DNA from: an uncultured bacterium
GTDB lineage: Bacteria; Cyanobacteriota; Vampirovibrionia; Gastranaerophilales; Gastranaerophilaceae
Assembly (NCBI GenBank): GCA_949298805.1
Contig: CASFXY010000010.1
Coordinates: forward strand, 1-58,054
Direction: 5' to 3'
DNA length: 58,054 nt
In this document: positions 34,263-44,092 of the stretch, one piece after another
How the letters are laid out: each line of letters starts with the position of its first letter
How positions within the stretch are numbered: the first letter of the stretch is position 1
Made by a program: the position numbers and the translations under genes
Notes under the pieces: model-generated
Told to the model about the DNA's origin: nothing
Databases searched by the model: none
The model's input: the letters and a program-made list of their open reading frames with translations, nothing else

Positions 34263-36692
34263 ATGAATAAGTTTACAAGCTTTGATGAAATTCATAAAAA
34301 AATTATTGCCTCGTGTAAAATAGAAATGGACCACAAATATATTGATTTTGTAGGCAAAAAAACCAATTTTTCCAAATTTATACTCTCGACTCTATACACT
34401 GTATTGAAGAAAATCAATAAAACAGAAAGACATAGGGTTGAAAAACTAATCTCTCATTTTGAACAGTACCATATAGATTCACCATCAGCAAGGGCACATT
34501 CCGTTGAGCTTTTGGCAGAAACATTTGCATATTTTAAAAAACTTATAAAACCACAAGTAAGAATAAAAAAGAAAGAAGATATACCCGAAACCAAAAAGCC
34601 TTACACCGATGACATATCAGAAATTGACGTACAATTTGTAAAAGGTGTCGGTCCAAAAACAGCACCTCTTTTTAATAAGCTTGGCATATATACCGTTAAA
34701 GACCTTCTTGAATACTATCCTAAGCGTTATGTTGATTATCAGGGAAGGGTAAAAATTGCAAATCTTAAAATAGGAGAGCAGGTCACTGTTTTTGCAACAA
34801 TAAAAAAAGTGAGTGCCTATTTAACACTTAAAAAACTAACTGTTTTAAATCTTGTCATAAGCGACGGTAGCGGAGAAATTACTTTAAACTTTTTTTATAA
34901 ACTAAAAAACAGAAGATTACTTGAACGCTATAAAGCACAATATCCTATAGGCTCAAGCGTTTTAATATTTGGTACCGTAAAAAAAGATTCTTATACAAAT
35001 AAGATAACTATTGATAAACCCGAAGTACAAGTTATGACTTGCGATTTTTGCTATGAAGACGACGAACTTATAAGCAGTGGAAAAATTGTACCGGTATATC
35101 CTCTTACTGAAAATTTAAGCTCAAAAACACTCAGTAATGCAATAAATAGCGCCATCGAAAAGCATTGTTCAAAAATTCAGGATTTTATGCCCGAGTATAT
35201 TAAAAAAAAATTTAATCTAATGGAAAAAAAGGAAGCAGTAAGAAAAATTCATTTGCCAAAAACCCGCGAAGAAGCCGACAGAGCCAGATATAGAATAGTA
35301 TTTGACGAACTTTTTACCCTGCAGCTCAATCTCGCATTAATGAGAGAAGAAAACAGAAAAAACACATCAATACAGCTTAAAATCAAACGTGACGGACTTG
35401 TAAGAAAATTTATAGAAAATTTGCCGTTTGAACTAACCGATGCGCAAAAAAAAGCGGTTGAAGAAATTACAAATGACTTAAATTCCAAAGAACCAATGCA
35501 AAGGTTGTTACAAGGAGATGTCGGAAGCGGAAAAACAGTAGTAGCTTGCATTATGCTGTTATGCGCAATTGAAAACGGTTATCAAGGTGCGATTATGGCA
35601 CCAACAGAAATTTTAGCAACTCAACATTATAAAAACTTCACACAATGGCTAACACCGCTAAATTTAAGTGTAGGGCTATTTTTAGGCAAACATGGAAGTA
35701 AAATAAGAAACCAAATGCTGACATCATTAAAAAACGGTCAAATGCACATAGCGGTCGGCACACATGCTTTAATTCAGGAAGGTATAGAATTTTATAATCT
35801 TGGCGCAGTTGTAATAGATGAACAGCATAGGTTCGGAGTAAAACAGCGTTCAAAACTTCTCACAAAAGGAGAGTATCCGCAAATGTTAACAATGACGGCA
35901 ACGCCAATACCCAGAACTCTTGCATTAACCATGCACGGAGATTTAGATATTACAACTATTGATGAATTGCCAAAAGGAAGGCTGCCGGTTATAACTACTC
36001 TTGTAGGTGCTCAAGGACGAAAAGAAGCTTATGGACTTATAAAAGAACAGATAAAAATGGGACATCAAGCCTACATTGTTTATCCGCTAATTGATGAAAG
36101 TGAAACAATAAGCGCCAAAAATGCCACCCAAGAAGCAAAAAAACTTCAAGAGGGTGAATTTAAAGACTATAAAATAGGACTTTTACACGGAAAATTAAAA
36201 GCAGAAGAAAAAGAACAGGTAATGCTTGATTTTAAAGAAAAAAAATACGATATACTTGTATCTACAACAGTTGTAGAAGTAGGGGTAGACGTGCCTAATT
36301 CAACAGTTATGATTATAGAAAATGCGGAAAGATTTGGTCTGTCACAATTACACCAATTAAGAGGACGCGTAGGGCGTAACGATAAACAATCATACTGTAT
36401 ACTTGTCAGCACTTCCGGTTCAAAGCAAGTTAGAAACAGGCTAAAAATAATGACACAAACAAATAACGGCTTTATCATAGCCCAAAAAGACCTTGAATTA
36501 AGAGGTCCGGGAGAATTTTTAGGAACAAGACAAAGCGGAATTCCGGATTTTGGACTTGCGGACATCGTTAATGATATCGAAATACTTGAAAAGGCTCGCG
36601 AATGCGCGCTTGATTTTGTTAAAAATTATAATATAGAAGACTTTAGGGGTTTAAGAGAAGAAGTACTTAAACACAATCTTTTTAGAGGCTGA
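34263..36692 (+). CDS. recG: ATP-dependent DNA helicase RecG
   Basis: An 809-residue helicase that remodels stalled forks and Holliday junctions. An extra N-terminal helical stretch (about 1-120) precedes the wedge/OB domain (about 170-260). Walker A GDVGSGKT and DEQH follow, then the C-terminal helicase motifs (QLRGRVGR) and the TRG end. It is longer than E. coli RecG by about 115 residues because of the N-terminal part, as is common in cyanobacteria and some others. Its stop overlaps the convergent gene by 11 bases. Confidence 0.96.
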   Translation: MNKFTSFDEIHKKIIASCKIEMDHKYIDFVGKKTNFSKFILSTLYTVLKKINKTERHRVEKLISHFEQYHIDSPSARAHSVELLAETFAYFKKLIKPQVRIKKKEDIPETKKPYTDDISEIDVQFVKGVGPKTAPLFNKLGIYTVKDLLEYYPKRYVDYQGRVKIANLKIGEQVTVFATIKKVSAYLTLKKLTVLNLVISDGSGEITLNFFYKLKNRRLLERYKAQYPIGSSVLIFGTVKKDSYTNKITIDKPEVQVMTCDFCYEDDELISSGKIVPVYPLTENLSSKTLSNAINSAIEKHCSKIQDFMPEYIKKKFNLMEKKEAVRKIHLPKTREEADRARYRIVFDELFTLQLNLALMREENRKNTSIQLKIKRDGLVRKFIENLPFELTDAQKKAVEEITNDLNSKEPMQRLLQGDVGSGKTVVACIMLLCAIENGYQGAIMAPTEILATQHYKNFTQWLTPLNLSVGLFLGKHGSKIRNQMLTSLKNGQMHIAVGTHALIQEGIEFYNLGAVVIDEQHRFGVKQRSKLLTKGEYPQMLTMTATPIPRTLALTMHGDLDITTIDELPKGRLPVITTLVGAQGRKEAYGLIKEQIKMGHQAYIVYPLIDESETISAKNATQEAKKLQEGEFKDYKIGLLHGKLKAEEKEQVMLDFKEKKYDILVSTTVVEVGVDVPNSTVMIIENAERFGLSQLHQLRGRVGRNDKQSYCILVSTSGSKQVRNRLKIMTQTNNGFIIAQKDLELRGPGEFLGTRQSGIPDFGLADIVNDIEILEKARECALDFVKNYNIEDFRGLREEVLKHNLFRG

Positions 36693-38196
36693 TTACAAGC
36701 GTTACTTCCAATGGTCGAGAAATAAGTCCATGAGAAGGAGGTTTCATATACTGCAAAGTTTCTGATACGCTTTTTTTAATGATTTCATCAATAGGATCAG
36801 ACCCCGAACTTTGGAGTATTTTCATACCTATAACTTCACCACTGCTGGCAATTCTTATACTTAACCTTATAACATTGTTTTTTGCAAAATCATTTGAAAG
36901 CAATAAATCGTTTTGCAAATTCAATTTAACATTTTTACCTACAAGCTGCAAAAATCTTGTATAATTTGCTTTATTGGCAATGTTTTCCGGAACCTCCCAA
37001 GATATTTTATTTATTGTTGCAACTAAAGGTTCACCTGTTGTTTGTGTTGCAAGAGAATAGTCGGTCGCATTGTTTGTACCATAAACTTCTTGGGGCAAAT
37101 TATGCGAAGATGTAAATTCATTTCTTTGCTGAGCAGAATAACCGGACTCTTGCATATAGTCACTATCAATATCAGAAATGGAAGATATTTTTGAATTAGA
37201 ACTTTTAAACGCAATTAAAATACAAGAAAGTAAAAATATTGACAACACAAGAAATGTAATGAGAATTTTCTTCTTACGTCTACCGACAATTGAAGCAATA
37301 TGAGAAGTTTGTAACTTTTCAACATCCTCAAAAATACCGTCAATTATATTTTGATACTTATCCTTTACAAAATCATCCGCAATATTAGAAGCATTTCCCT
37401 CATTTTGACTATCAGGTTTCTTTTTTGCAGCCATTGATGTCTTTTTAAATGATGCAAGAATTTCATCATCCGTATCATTACAATTTTCAACCGAAACTTT
37501 TTGCATAACATCTGCAATATTTGGTATACCCTTTACCGTCCTGTTAAAATCAATTACATCCGCCAGCTTTTTTGCACATGCAGGACATGTCGCAAGATGT
37601 TGTATTAATAATTTTTTATTGCTTGAGGCCAGTTCTTTATCAATAAACCTTAAAAATAACGACATGCAATCAAGATGTTTTCCGAGGATTTGCTTTGGGG
37701 AAGCCGGTTTTTTAAGTTCTAGGCAAAGAGCTCTTATGCTTTTAATATAAATATCATCAACTTCAACATATTCACCTGAATAATTTATAAATGCAACATC
37801 AGATGCCTTAAAATATCCGAGAATATTTGCCTCCTTGAGCCTTTCGCCAAGGTCAACAACAACATAATAATCGGGCTGACAACCATATTCTTTATGAATT
37901 GAAGGAATTTTAATTTTATCGTCGCGAAATCTGGAAATAACATCTATTCTATAATTATTTATATATATGTCGCTTATTTTAAATTCTTCAAAAATTTCGG
38001 CAATTCTATGTAAGCTTCTTGAGGTATTTACCTTAAATCCGCAACTCTTAAAATAATCAACAACACATGTTATGCCCAGAATATCAATTAACCCCTTGCG
38101 CCTTGTCATAGGTTGTGTCATTCTGGCGCTGATTTTTCTGGCATAATTTGCCTGCTCATCATTAATTTTTAACATTGCATCATTAAATGGCGACAT
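36682..38196 (-). CDS. Zinc-finger, membrane-spanning protein with TonB-like C-terminus
   Basis: A 504-residue multi-part protein with no known whole-length relative recalled. Residues about 1-165 form a globular domain of uncertain type. HLATCPAC (about 206-213) resembles the zinc-binding site of anti-sigma factors. A Gln/Asp-rich linker leads to one membrane helix (about 308-330, ILITFLVLSIFLLSCILIAF). The C-terminal 100 residues (RLSIRIASSGEVIGMKILQ...) look like a TonB C-terminal domain. It may link an envelope signal to cytoplasmic regulation, or transmit force. Cytoplasmic N-side and external TonB-like part are inferred. Confidence 0.55.
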   Translation of the reverse strand: MSPFNDAMLKINDEQANYARKISARMTQPMTRRKGLIDILGITCVVDYFKSCGFKVNTSRSLHRIAEIFEEFKISDIYINNYRIDVISRFRDDKIKIPSIHKEYGCQPDYYVVVDLGERLKEANILGYFKASDVAFINYSGEYVEVDDIYIKSIRALCLELKKPASPKQILGKHLDCMSLFLRFIDKELASSNKKLLIQHLATCPACAKKLADVIDFNRTVKGIPNIADVMQKVSVENCNDTDDEILASFKKTSMAAKKKPDSQNEGNASNIADDFVKDKYQNIIDGIFEDVEKLQTSHIASIVGRRKKKILITFLVLSIFLLSCILIAFKSSNSKISSISDIDSDYMQESGYSAQQRNEFTSSHNLPQEVYGTNNATDYSLATQTTGEPLVATINKISWEVPENIANKANYTRFLQLVGKNVKLNLQNDLLLSNDFAKNNVIRLSIRIASSGEVIGMKILQSSGSDPIDEIIKKSVSETLQYMKPPSHGLISRPLEVTLVISL

Positions 38197-38288
38197 TAAA
38201 ACTTTCCTCTCAATTAATAAAATGACACATAATCGAGATTATTTCAACAATTACAAGTAAGCTATACAAAACTTAATATTTCTTAATC

Positions 38289-38318
38289 TTGCTTTTAGTT
38301 TTTCTTTTGTAATAAAAT
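38289..38318 (+). promoter_or_regulatory. glyS promoter, leaderless
   Basis: TTGCTT (38289-38294), an 18-base spacer and TAAAAT (38313-38318). The ATG at 38325 is 6 bases after the -10 and has no ribosome site. Confidence 0.55.
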
Positions 38319-38324
38319 TAAACT

Positions 38325-40385
38325 ATGAGTGATTTTTTATTAGAAGTATTAGTACAGGAACTACCATATAAATTCATACCAGATGCGCAAAAACAATTAA
38401 AAAATGCGTTCGAAAAACTTTTTGAAGAATACGGTATAGAATACGGAAAACTTGATGTCCAAGCAACACCGCGACGTCTTGCGGTAATGATTTTTGATTT
38501 AACCGATAAACAGAAAGATATTGCCAAAGAAGCAAAAGGACCGATTTTAAATATAGCTCTGGAAAAAAACGGTACATACACTCCTGCAGCATTGGGGTTT
38601 GCAAAGAAAAATAACGTAAGCGAAAAAGATTTATACCAAAAAGACAACTATATTTGGGCAAAAATTGAAATCAAAGGCAAAAGCACAAAAGAAATCTTGA
38701 GTGAAAATATTGAAAATATTATATTTAAACTTCAGGGTCCTCATTTTATGCGTTGGGGAAATCATGACGAAAAATTTTCGCGCCCGATAGAAAATATTGT
38801 TGCACTATACAATAATGAAATTTTACCGCTTAAAGTTCTTGATAAAATTTCTACTAACAAAACTTTAGGTCACAGATTTTCTCAAAACAAAAATGTTACA
38901 ATTACTAATGCAAAAACATACATTGATGATTTAAGAAAAGCAAATGTAATTGTTAACATTGAAGAAAGAAAAAACACTATTGTTCAAAGTGCAACAAATT
39001 GCGCTGCGCAAATTAATACCGTAATTAATTTTGAAAACCTTGACGATTTACTCGAAGAAGTTACATATATTACGGAATATCCAATACCTGTACTTTGCGA
39101 CTTTGACAAAAAATACCTTGAAATACCGGATATAGTATCAACAACTGTTATGTCAAAACATCAAAGGTATTTTCCTTTGTGGCAAAAAGATGGTAAATTA
39201 TCCAATCATTTTATAACAATGGCAAATTTTGTCGGCAGCGATGAAGAATCAATGAATAACATTAAAGCCGGAAATCAAAGAGTTGTAAGTGCAAGACTTG
39301 AAGATGGAATATTTTTCTACAAAGAAGATACAAAAACACCTCTTGAAAATAAGATTGAAGCCCTTAAGGGCATGACTTTCCAAAAAGGTTTAGGTACACT
39401 TTTTGATAAAACCCAAAGAATAATTAAACTTAGCGAAGAAATTACATCCCAGTTAAAAATTGATAACAAGGACATTTTACGAGCAGCAAAACTTTGCAAA
39501 GCCGATTTAAGTACTCAACTTGTATTTGAATTTACGGAACTTCAAGGTTTTATCGGAGAAAATTATGCCTTAAAATCAGGGGAAAAGGAAAACATTGCAC
39601 TTGCAATTAAAGAACACTATTTTCCTTTAAGTGCTTACAGTGAAACTCCTTCAAAAATTGAGGGTCAGGTTATCTCGATTGCAGATAAAATAGATACAAT
39701 TTGCGCATTGTTTATCTCCACACAGGGAAAAATGAAGAAAAAACGTCCGACCGGCTCTAACGATCCCTTGGGCGCAAGACGCGCGGCAATAGGCATATTA
39801 AGAACAGTAATAACCAATGATTTAAAATTAAATTTAAAAACATTAATTGATAATTCGCTTGAAATGTTATCAAAAGAATTTAATATACCTCTTGAAAAGG
39901 AAACGCAAGGTGAAGTTTATGAGTTTATTTTAAACAGATTATACATAATGTATGAAAAAGAATTTTCTCAAAATATTTTGAAAGCAAGCGCCATATCAAA
40001 TCCGCTTGAAAACCTTGACAAATTTCTATCGAGAGCAAAATTCTTAAAAGAAGAAATTCAAAAGGAAAACTTTAAGAAACTTGCAGAGGCTGCAAACAGA
40101 GTTCTTAAAATTACAAAGGATTCAAATATCACACAAATTAATGAAAAACTTTTTGTATTAAATGAAGAAAATGCTCTTTATTTGGCAATTCAAAAACAAA
40201 ATGCGAGCAAAGAAAATATCAAAGAATATACGCAAAATCTTGAAGAATTAATTACACCGATAAACAACTTTTTTGATAAAGTTCTTGTTATGGATAAAGA
40301 CGAAAAAATCAAAAATAACAGAATTGCTCTTTTAAATAAATTGAAAGAAAAATTTTCTAAAGTTTGCGATTTTCAATACCTGTAA
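38325..40385 (+). CDS. glyS: Glycyl-tRNA synthetase beta subunit
   Basis: A 686-residue subunit of the bacterial alpha2-beta2 enzyme. It starts FLLEVLVQELPYKFIPDA, includes the HD-like domain (SLS-type region about 390-470, ending RPTGSNDPLGARRAAIGIL) and ends with the anticodon-binding domain (DKVLVMDKDEKIKNNRIALL). glyQ, the alpha subunit, is not adjacent. It is followed directly by a glycosyltransferase gene (TAAATG). Confidence 0.96.
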   Translation: MSDFLLEVLVQELPYKFIPDAQKQLKNAFEKLFEEYGIEYGKLDVQATPRRLAVMIFDLTDKQKDIAKEAKGPILNIALEKNGTYTPAALGFAKKNNVSEKDLYQKDNYIWAKIEIKGKSTKEILSENIENIIFKLQGPHFMRWGNHDEKFSRPIENIVALYNNEILPLKVLDKISTNKTLGHRFSQNKNVTITNAKTYIDDLRKANVIVNIEERKNTIVQSATNCAAQINTVINFENLDDLLEEVTYITEYPIPVLCDFDKKYLEIPDIVSTTVMSKHQRYFPLWQKDGKLSNHFITMANFVGSDEESMNNIKAGNQRVVSARLEDGIFFYKEDTKTPLENKIEALKGMTFQKGLGTLFDKTQRIIKLSEEITSQLKIDNKDILRAAKLCKADLSTQLVFEFTELQGFIGENYALKSGEKENIALAIKEHYFPLSAYSETPSKIEGQVISIADKIDTICALFISTQGKMKKKRPTGSNDPLGARRAAIGILRTVITNDLKLNLKTLIDNSLEMLSKEFNIPLEKETQGEVYEFILNRLYIMYEKEFSQNILKASAISNPLENLDKFLSRAKFLKEEIQKENFKKLAEAANRVLKITKDSNITQINEKLFVLNEENALYLAIQKQNASKENIKEYTQNLEELITPINNFFDKVLVMDKDEKIKNNRIALLNKLKEKFSKVCDFQYL

Positions 40386-41444
40386 ATGAAAATACTTTTA
40401 ATTACAGATTTATATCCTCTAAAAAACAATCACAAAGGAATACCAAAGGCGATTGAAAATTTTGCAATCGCACTTCAAGATTTAGGTCACAAGATTTATG
40501 TCCTAAGAGCAGATTTAATTATAAACACGCTTTTGCGAGGCAGAAAAACTTTTAAGCAAGGCGAGTACTGTCACAACGGAATTAAAATATATAATCAAAA
40601 TTTTCTTATGCCTTTTTATTTTAATCCGAAAATCCCGAACGACTTTGATGTAATTGTTTCACACATGCCATCAGGCACACTTTGTGCAGCCGGAATTAAA
40701 AATAAATTTAAAAAGCCCCATGTTGCAATTTGCCACTCCAGCGATATAGAAGTGCTTGAAAAATATAAAATTTATTTTTCGAAAGCTCTTAACAATGCAC
40801 TTAAAAATGCTGATGCAATAGGTGCGCGCTCACACTGGATTAAAAATAAACTTCCATTTAAAAATGTTTTCCTTGCACCCTCAGGAATTAAAAAAGAAGA
40901 AATTACAAAAAAAACTTTTAATGAAAAAGAATTAAAAATAATATGCGCTTCATCTCTCATTAAAAGAAAAAACATAAAATCCCTTATTTTGGCAATGAAA
41001 GAATTTGACGATATAAGCCTTGAAATATTCGGCAGCGGAAATGAAGAAAAAAAATTGAAAAAACTTGCCAAAGACATAAATGTCAAATTTATGGGGCAAA
41101 AACCAAGAGAAAATGTTCTTGAAGCATTAGAAGAAGCACGAATTTTTATTTTACCATCAAAAAAAGAAACCTTTGGCTTGAGTTATCTTGAAGCTTTGGC
41201 AAAAGGTTGTATTGTCATCTGCACTAAAAACAGCGGTATGGACGGTTTTATAAAAAATGGATTAAACGGTTTTATAACCGAAAGTAACAGCAAAAATATA
41301 GCAAACACTATAAAAAAAGTTCTCTCGCTTAACAAAGATGAATTAAATAAAATTTCTGATAATGCAAAAAAACTGGCACAACAGTTAGAATATTACGAAT
41401 GCGCAAAAAATTATCTTGAAAATATAAAAAAAGTCTGTAAATAA
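40386..41444 (+). CDS. GT4-family glycosyltransferase
   Basis: A 352-residue GT-B glycosyltransferase. The N-domain begins MKILLITDLYPLKNNHKGIP; the donor site has the E-x7-E pattern in KETFGLSYLEALAKG, after FILPSK. It transfers a sugar from a nucleotide donor to a lipid, glycan or protein; the substrate is not readable. It sits directly behind glyS with no gap, with no other glycan gene near it. Confidence 0.85.
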   Translation: MKILLITDLYPLKNNHKGIPKAIENFAIALQDLGHKIYVLRADLIINTLLRGRKTFKQGEYCHNGIKIYNQNFLMPFYFNPKIPNDFDVIVSHMPSGTLCAAGIKNKFKKPHVAICHSSDIEVLEKYKIYFSKALNNALKNADAIGARSHWIKNKLPFKNVFLAPSGIKKEEITKKTFNEKELKIICASSLIKRKNIKSLILAMKEFDDISLEIFGSGNEEKKLKKLAKDINVKFMGQKPRENVLEALEEARIFILPSKKETFGLSYLEALAKGCIVICTKNSGMDGFIKNGLNGFITESNSKNIANTIKKVLSLNKDELNKISDNAKKLAQQLEYYECAKNYLENIKKVCK

Positions 41445-41457
41445 AAAATTTTTCATC

Positions 41458-41463
41458 TATAAT
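41458..41463 (+). promoter_or_regulatory. -10 element upstream of nusB
   Basis: TATAAT between the glycosyltransferase and nusB genes, about 30 bases before the ATG. No clear -35 exists. GAGGAAAC is the ribosome site. Confidence 0.35.
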
Positions 41464-41494
41464 TAACTTAACAACAATAAAGAGGAAACAAAAT

Positions 41495-42148
41495 ATGCAA
41501 GCAAGACGAGCTTCAAGAGAGCTGGCACTTATATTATTCTCACAACTTGAAAAAAATATGGACAAATATCAAGATTGTGATTTTGAAAAAATAGTTCTAA
41601 AATCAGTCAGAACACTTATAAGTTCATCGCAAGAAGAACTAAATCTTGCAACAAGCGGCTTATATGAAATAGCACAAATTATAGACGAATACGAAAATAA
41701 TCATCCCGATAATTTAAAACGTCCTATTGAGGCAAATAATATACCGGTTCAAATTCCTCTTACCTGCGATATGTCAGGTAGGATTAAAACAATACTTTCG
41801 GTTTGTGATAAAGCACTAAACGCTTTGGAAATAGCGGAATTAAGCACGCTTTCACAAAAAACCGATGTGCGCGATTATATAAACAAAATTGCCCTAACGT
41901 TTAAAGACAAAAAACAAGATATCGATAATATTATTAAAGAGCTTGCATTTGGTTGGGATATAGACAGACTGTTTAAAATAGATAAAGATATTTTAAGAAT
42001 TTCAATAATCGAGCTTGTATTTATGAAAGATGCGCCACATAAAGTAGTAATTGACGAGGCTCTTGAACTTGCAAAAAAATATTCAACAGATGATTCACCT
42101 TCATTTATAAACGGTATCCTTGCAAAAGTGGTTGAAAGATATGTTTAA
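41495..42148 (+). CDS. nusB: Transcription antitermination factor NusB, long form
   Basis: A 217-residue NusB. It begins QARRASRELALILFSQLE, and the C-terminal helices (IDKDILRISIIELVFMKDAP and VVIDEALELAKKYS) are canonical. It has an insertion of about 70 residues after the first helix, like cyanobacterial NusB, against about 140 residues in E. coli. It acts with NusE on boxA of rRNA transcripts. Its end overlaps the ftsY start by 8 bases. Confidence 0.93.
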   Translation: MQARRASRELALILFSQLEKNMDKYQDCDFEKIVLKSVRTLISSSQEELNLATSGLYEIAQIIDEYENNHPDNLKRPIEANNIPVQIPLTCDMSGRIKTILSVCDKALNALEIAELSTLSQKTDVRDYINKIALTFKDKKQDIDNIIKELAFGWDIDRLFKIDKDILRISIIELVFMKDAPHKVVIDEALELAKKYSTDDSPSFINGILAKVVERYV

Positions 42149-43076
42149 TTTCTTCAAAAAAGATAATAAAAACGTAATTTCAAACAGTTTTGAAGCTCTA
42201 AAAACAGCGCTTTCAAAGACCTCAAAAGCACTTATTGAAAATGTTGTTGATATAGCATCAACAAATGAGGATATTGACGAGTTTACCCTTGAAGACATTG
42301 AAACTACGCTAATTAAAGCAGACTTGGGGGTAGATTTAAGTGTTGAAATTGTAGACAAAATTAAATCAAAAAATTTAAAATCTTCAGAGCTGAAAAATTT
42401 CTTAAAAAATGAATTTGAAAATATCCTTGCAAATGCCGGCTCTAATGAACTTGTATACAAAGAAAACCAGCTTAATATATACTTTGTGGCAGGTGTTAAC
42501 GGTGCCGGAAAAACAACACTAATAGGGAAGCTTGCCAAAAAATTTAAAGATTCGGGCAAAAAAGTCTTGCTCGCAGCAGGTGATACATTCCGCGCTGCAG
42601 CAGAAGAACAACTTGACATCTGGTCTAAAAGAGCAGGGGTTGAAATAGTAAGACGTGACAAAGCAGACAGCGCAAGCGTTGTCTACGAAGCAATTGAACG
42701 CGCAAAGAAAGAAAATTTTGACATAATTATAATTGATACTGCAGGCAGATTGCAAAACAAATTTAATCTGATTGAAGAACTAAAGAAAATTAAAAATGTT
42801 ATAGAAAAAAATGCGCCTGAGGCACTTTCGGAATGCATGCTGGTACTTGATGCAAACTTGGGTCAAAACGGTCTTTCTCAAGCAAAAGTTTTCAAGGAAG
42901 CCCTTAATTTAACATCAGTAGCAATAACTAAACTCGACGGCTCGGCAAAGGGCGGCATTATAATTGCTATTGCAAAAGAATTTGCTCTCCCTGCCAAACT
43001 TGTAGGGATTGGTGAAAAAGTTGAAGACCTTAAAACTTTCAATAGAAACGAATTTATTGAGGCAATTTTTTCCTAA
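42141..43076 (+). CDS. ftsY: Signal recognition particle receptor FtsY
   Basis: A 311-residue SRP GTPase docking ribosomes at the membrane. N-helices, then G1 GVNGAGKTTLIGKLAKK, DTAGRLQNK (G3), TKLDGSAKGG (G4) and the C-terminal helix. It lacks the long acidic A domain of E. coli. The ATG at 42141 is preferred to the upstream TTG at 42120. The stop is back-to-back with that of the convergent gene (TAATTA). Confidence 0.95.
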   Translation: MFNFFKKDNKNVISNSFEALKTALSKTSKALIENVVDIASTNEDIDEFTLEDIETTLIKADLGVDLSVEIVDKIKSKNLKSSELKNFLKNEFENILANAGSNELVYKENQLNIYFVAGVNGAGKTTLIGKLAKKFKDSGKKVLLAAGDTFRAAAEEQLDIWSKRAGVEIVRRDKADSASVVYEAIERAKKENFDIIIIDTAGRLQNKFNLIEELKKIKNVIEKNAPEALSECMLVLDANLGQNGLSQAKVFKEALNLTSVAITKLDGSAKGGIIIAIAKEFALPAKLVGIGEKVEDLKTFNRNEFIEAIFS

Positions 43077-43985
43077 TTACCAAGGCATTCCAATCATTTG
43101 ATCAATTGCTTTTTCAAAGTCAGTTCTGTCATCATCGTAAGGATTTCCTTCTTTGAAAATTGGAACACGTTCTCTTGGCAACGTATCCTCATATCTTTGC
43201 CTTATACTTTTTGGCTCGGAGAAAAATCTGTTTTTATTTTGAAGAAGATAGTCAATCATGCATGCCGAACTTGGTTGACTTGCAAGCTCTAAAGCATATT
43301 TACTCATCTCGCCATGTCTAATCTTTGCTTTATTAATTCTTGTAATACGTGGTTTAATCGTCCTTGTGGTCTTGTCGTCATATATTTTCAGGGCAAATTC
43401 TTTAACATCTTCCATAGTTTCAAGAGGCTTGTCGTACTTTTGTTGAGAATACACACTCATAGCACGACCTATATCATCTTTGATAAAGTCATACATATAA
43501 TTCATTCTGCCTCTTTCATCAAGTCTTAAAATTTCGTTTGTCCTGTATTTTTCTACATCTGCCCCTGCCGGTCCTTCACTTTCTGCCCAAAGTGTCTGCA
43601 AAATGTCTACAAATTCTTCTTCATTCGGGTATTTTACAACTCCACCTTTTTGAGTAGCATACACCGATGATGCCGCGCAGCTAAGGAGAAAGAATTTATC
43701 CATACAATCATCAAAATCTTCATGAGAAGGCATTCTATGTTTATTCGCACTGGTACATGGGTTAAGATAAAGCGTTAAACAAGATATTATACCGTCTACG
43801 CCATTTGCTATAACGTCGCGTCTTAGTTCATAGTTAGGATTTGAACCAAATGCCGTAACTGATTTTACAAAAACATCGGACGAACTATTAAATTTCGGAA
43901 CACTTTTTTGTTTTATTGGTGAAAAATTAGGATTAACAAAAGCATTTTTAACGGGTATGCCTGCAGCATTAAAATTAATTCTCAT
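43077..43985 (-). CDS. Hypothetical protein with divergent F-x-G-type N-terminus
   Basis: A 302-residue protein of unknown function. The start MRINFNAAGIPVKNAFVNPN resembles that of the tagged protein at 9388-9882, and VTAFGS (43-48) is a late, looser version of the motif. The rest is charged and helical with no signal peptide or membrane segment. AAAGGATG precedes the ATG. It is isolated between ftsY and recN. Confidence 0.5.
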   Translation of the reverse strand: MRINFNAAGIPVKNAFVNPNFSPIKQKSVPKFNSSSDVFVKSVTAFGSNPNYELRRDVIANGVDGIISCLTLYLNPCTSANKHRMPSHEDFDDCMDKFFLLSCAASSVYATQKGGVVKYPNEEEFVDILQTLWAESEGPAGADVEKYRTNEILRLDERGRMNYMYDFIKDDIGRAMSVYSQQKYDKPLETMEDVKEFALKIYDDKTTRTIKPRITRINKAKIRHGEMSKYALELASQPSSACMIDYLLQNKNRFFSEPKSIRQRYEDTLPRERVPIFKEGNPYDDDRTDFEKAIDQMIGMPW

Positions 43986-44092
43986 CTTGACATCCTTTAA
44001 CTTGTGTTGGGCAATAAATAATTTTTATAAATTTTAACAAAAAATAAAATAATATACAATCGCATTTGTCAAGTTTTTTAACAAAACTTTAA

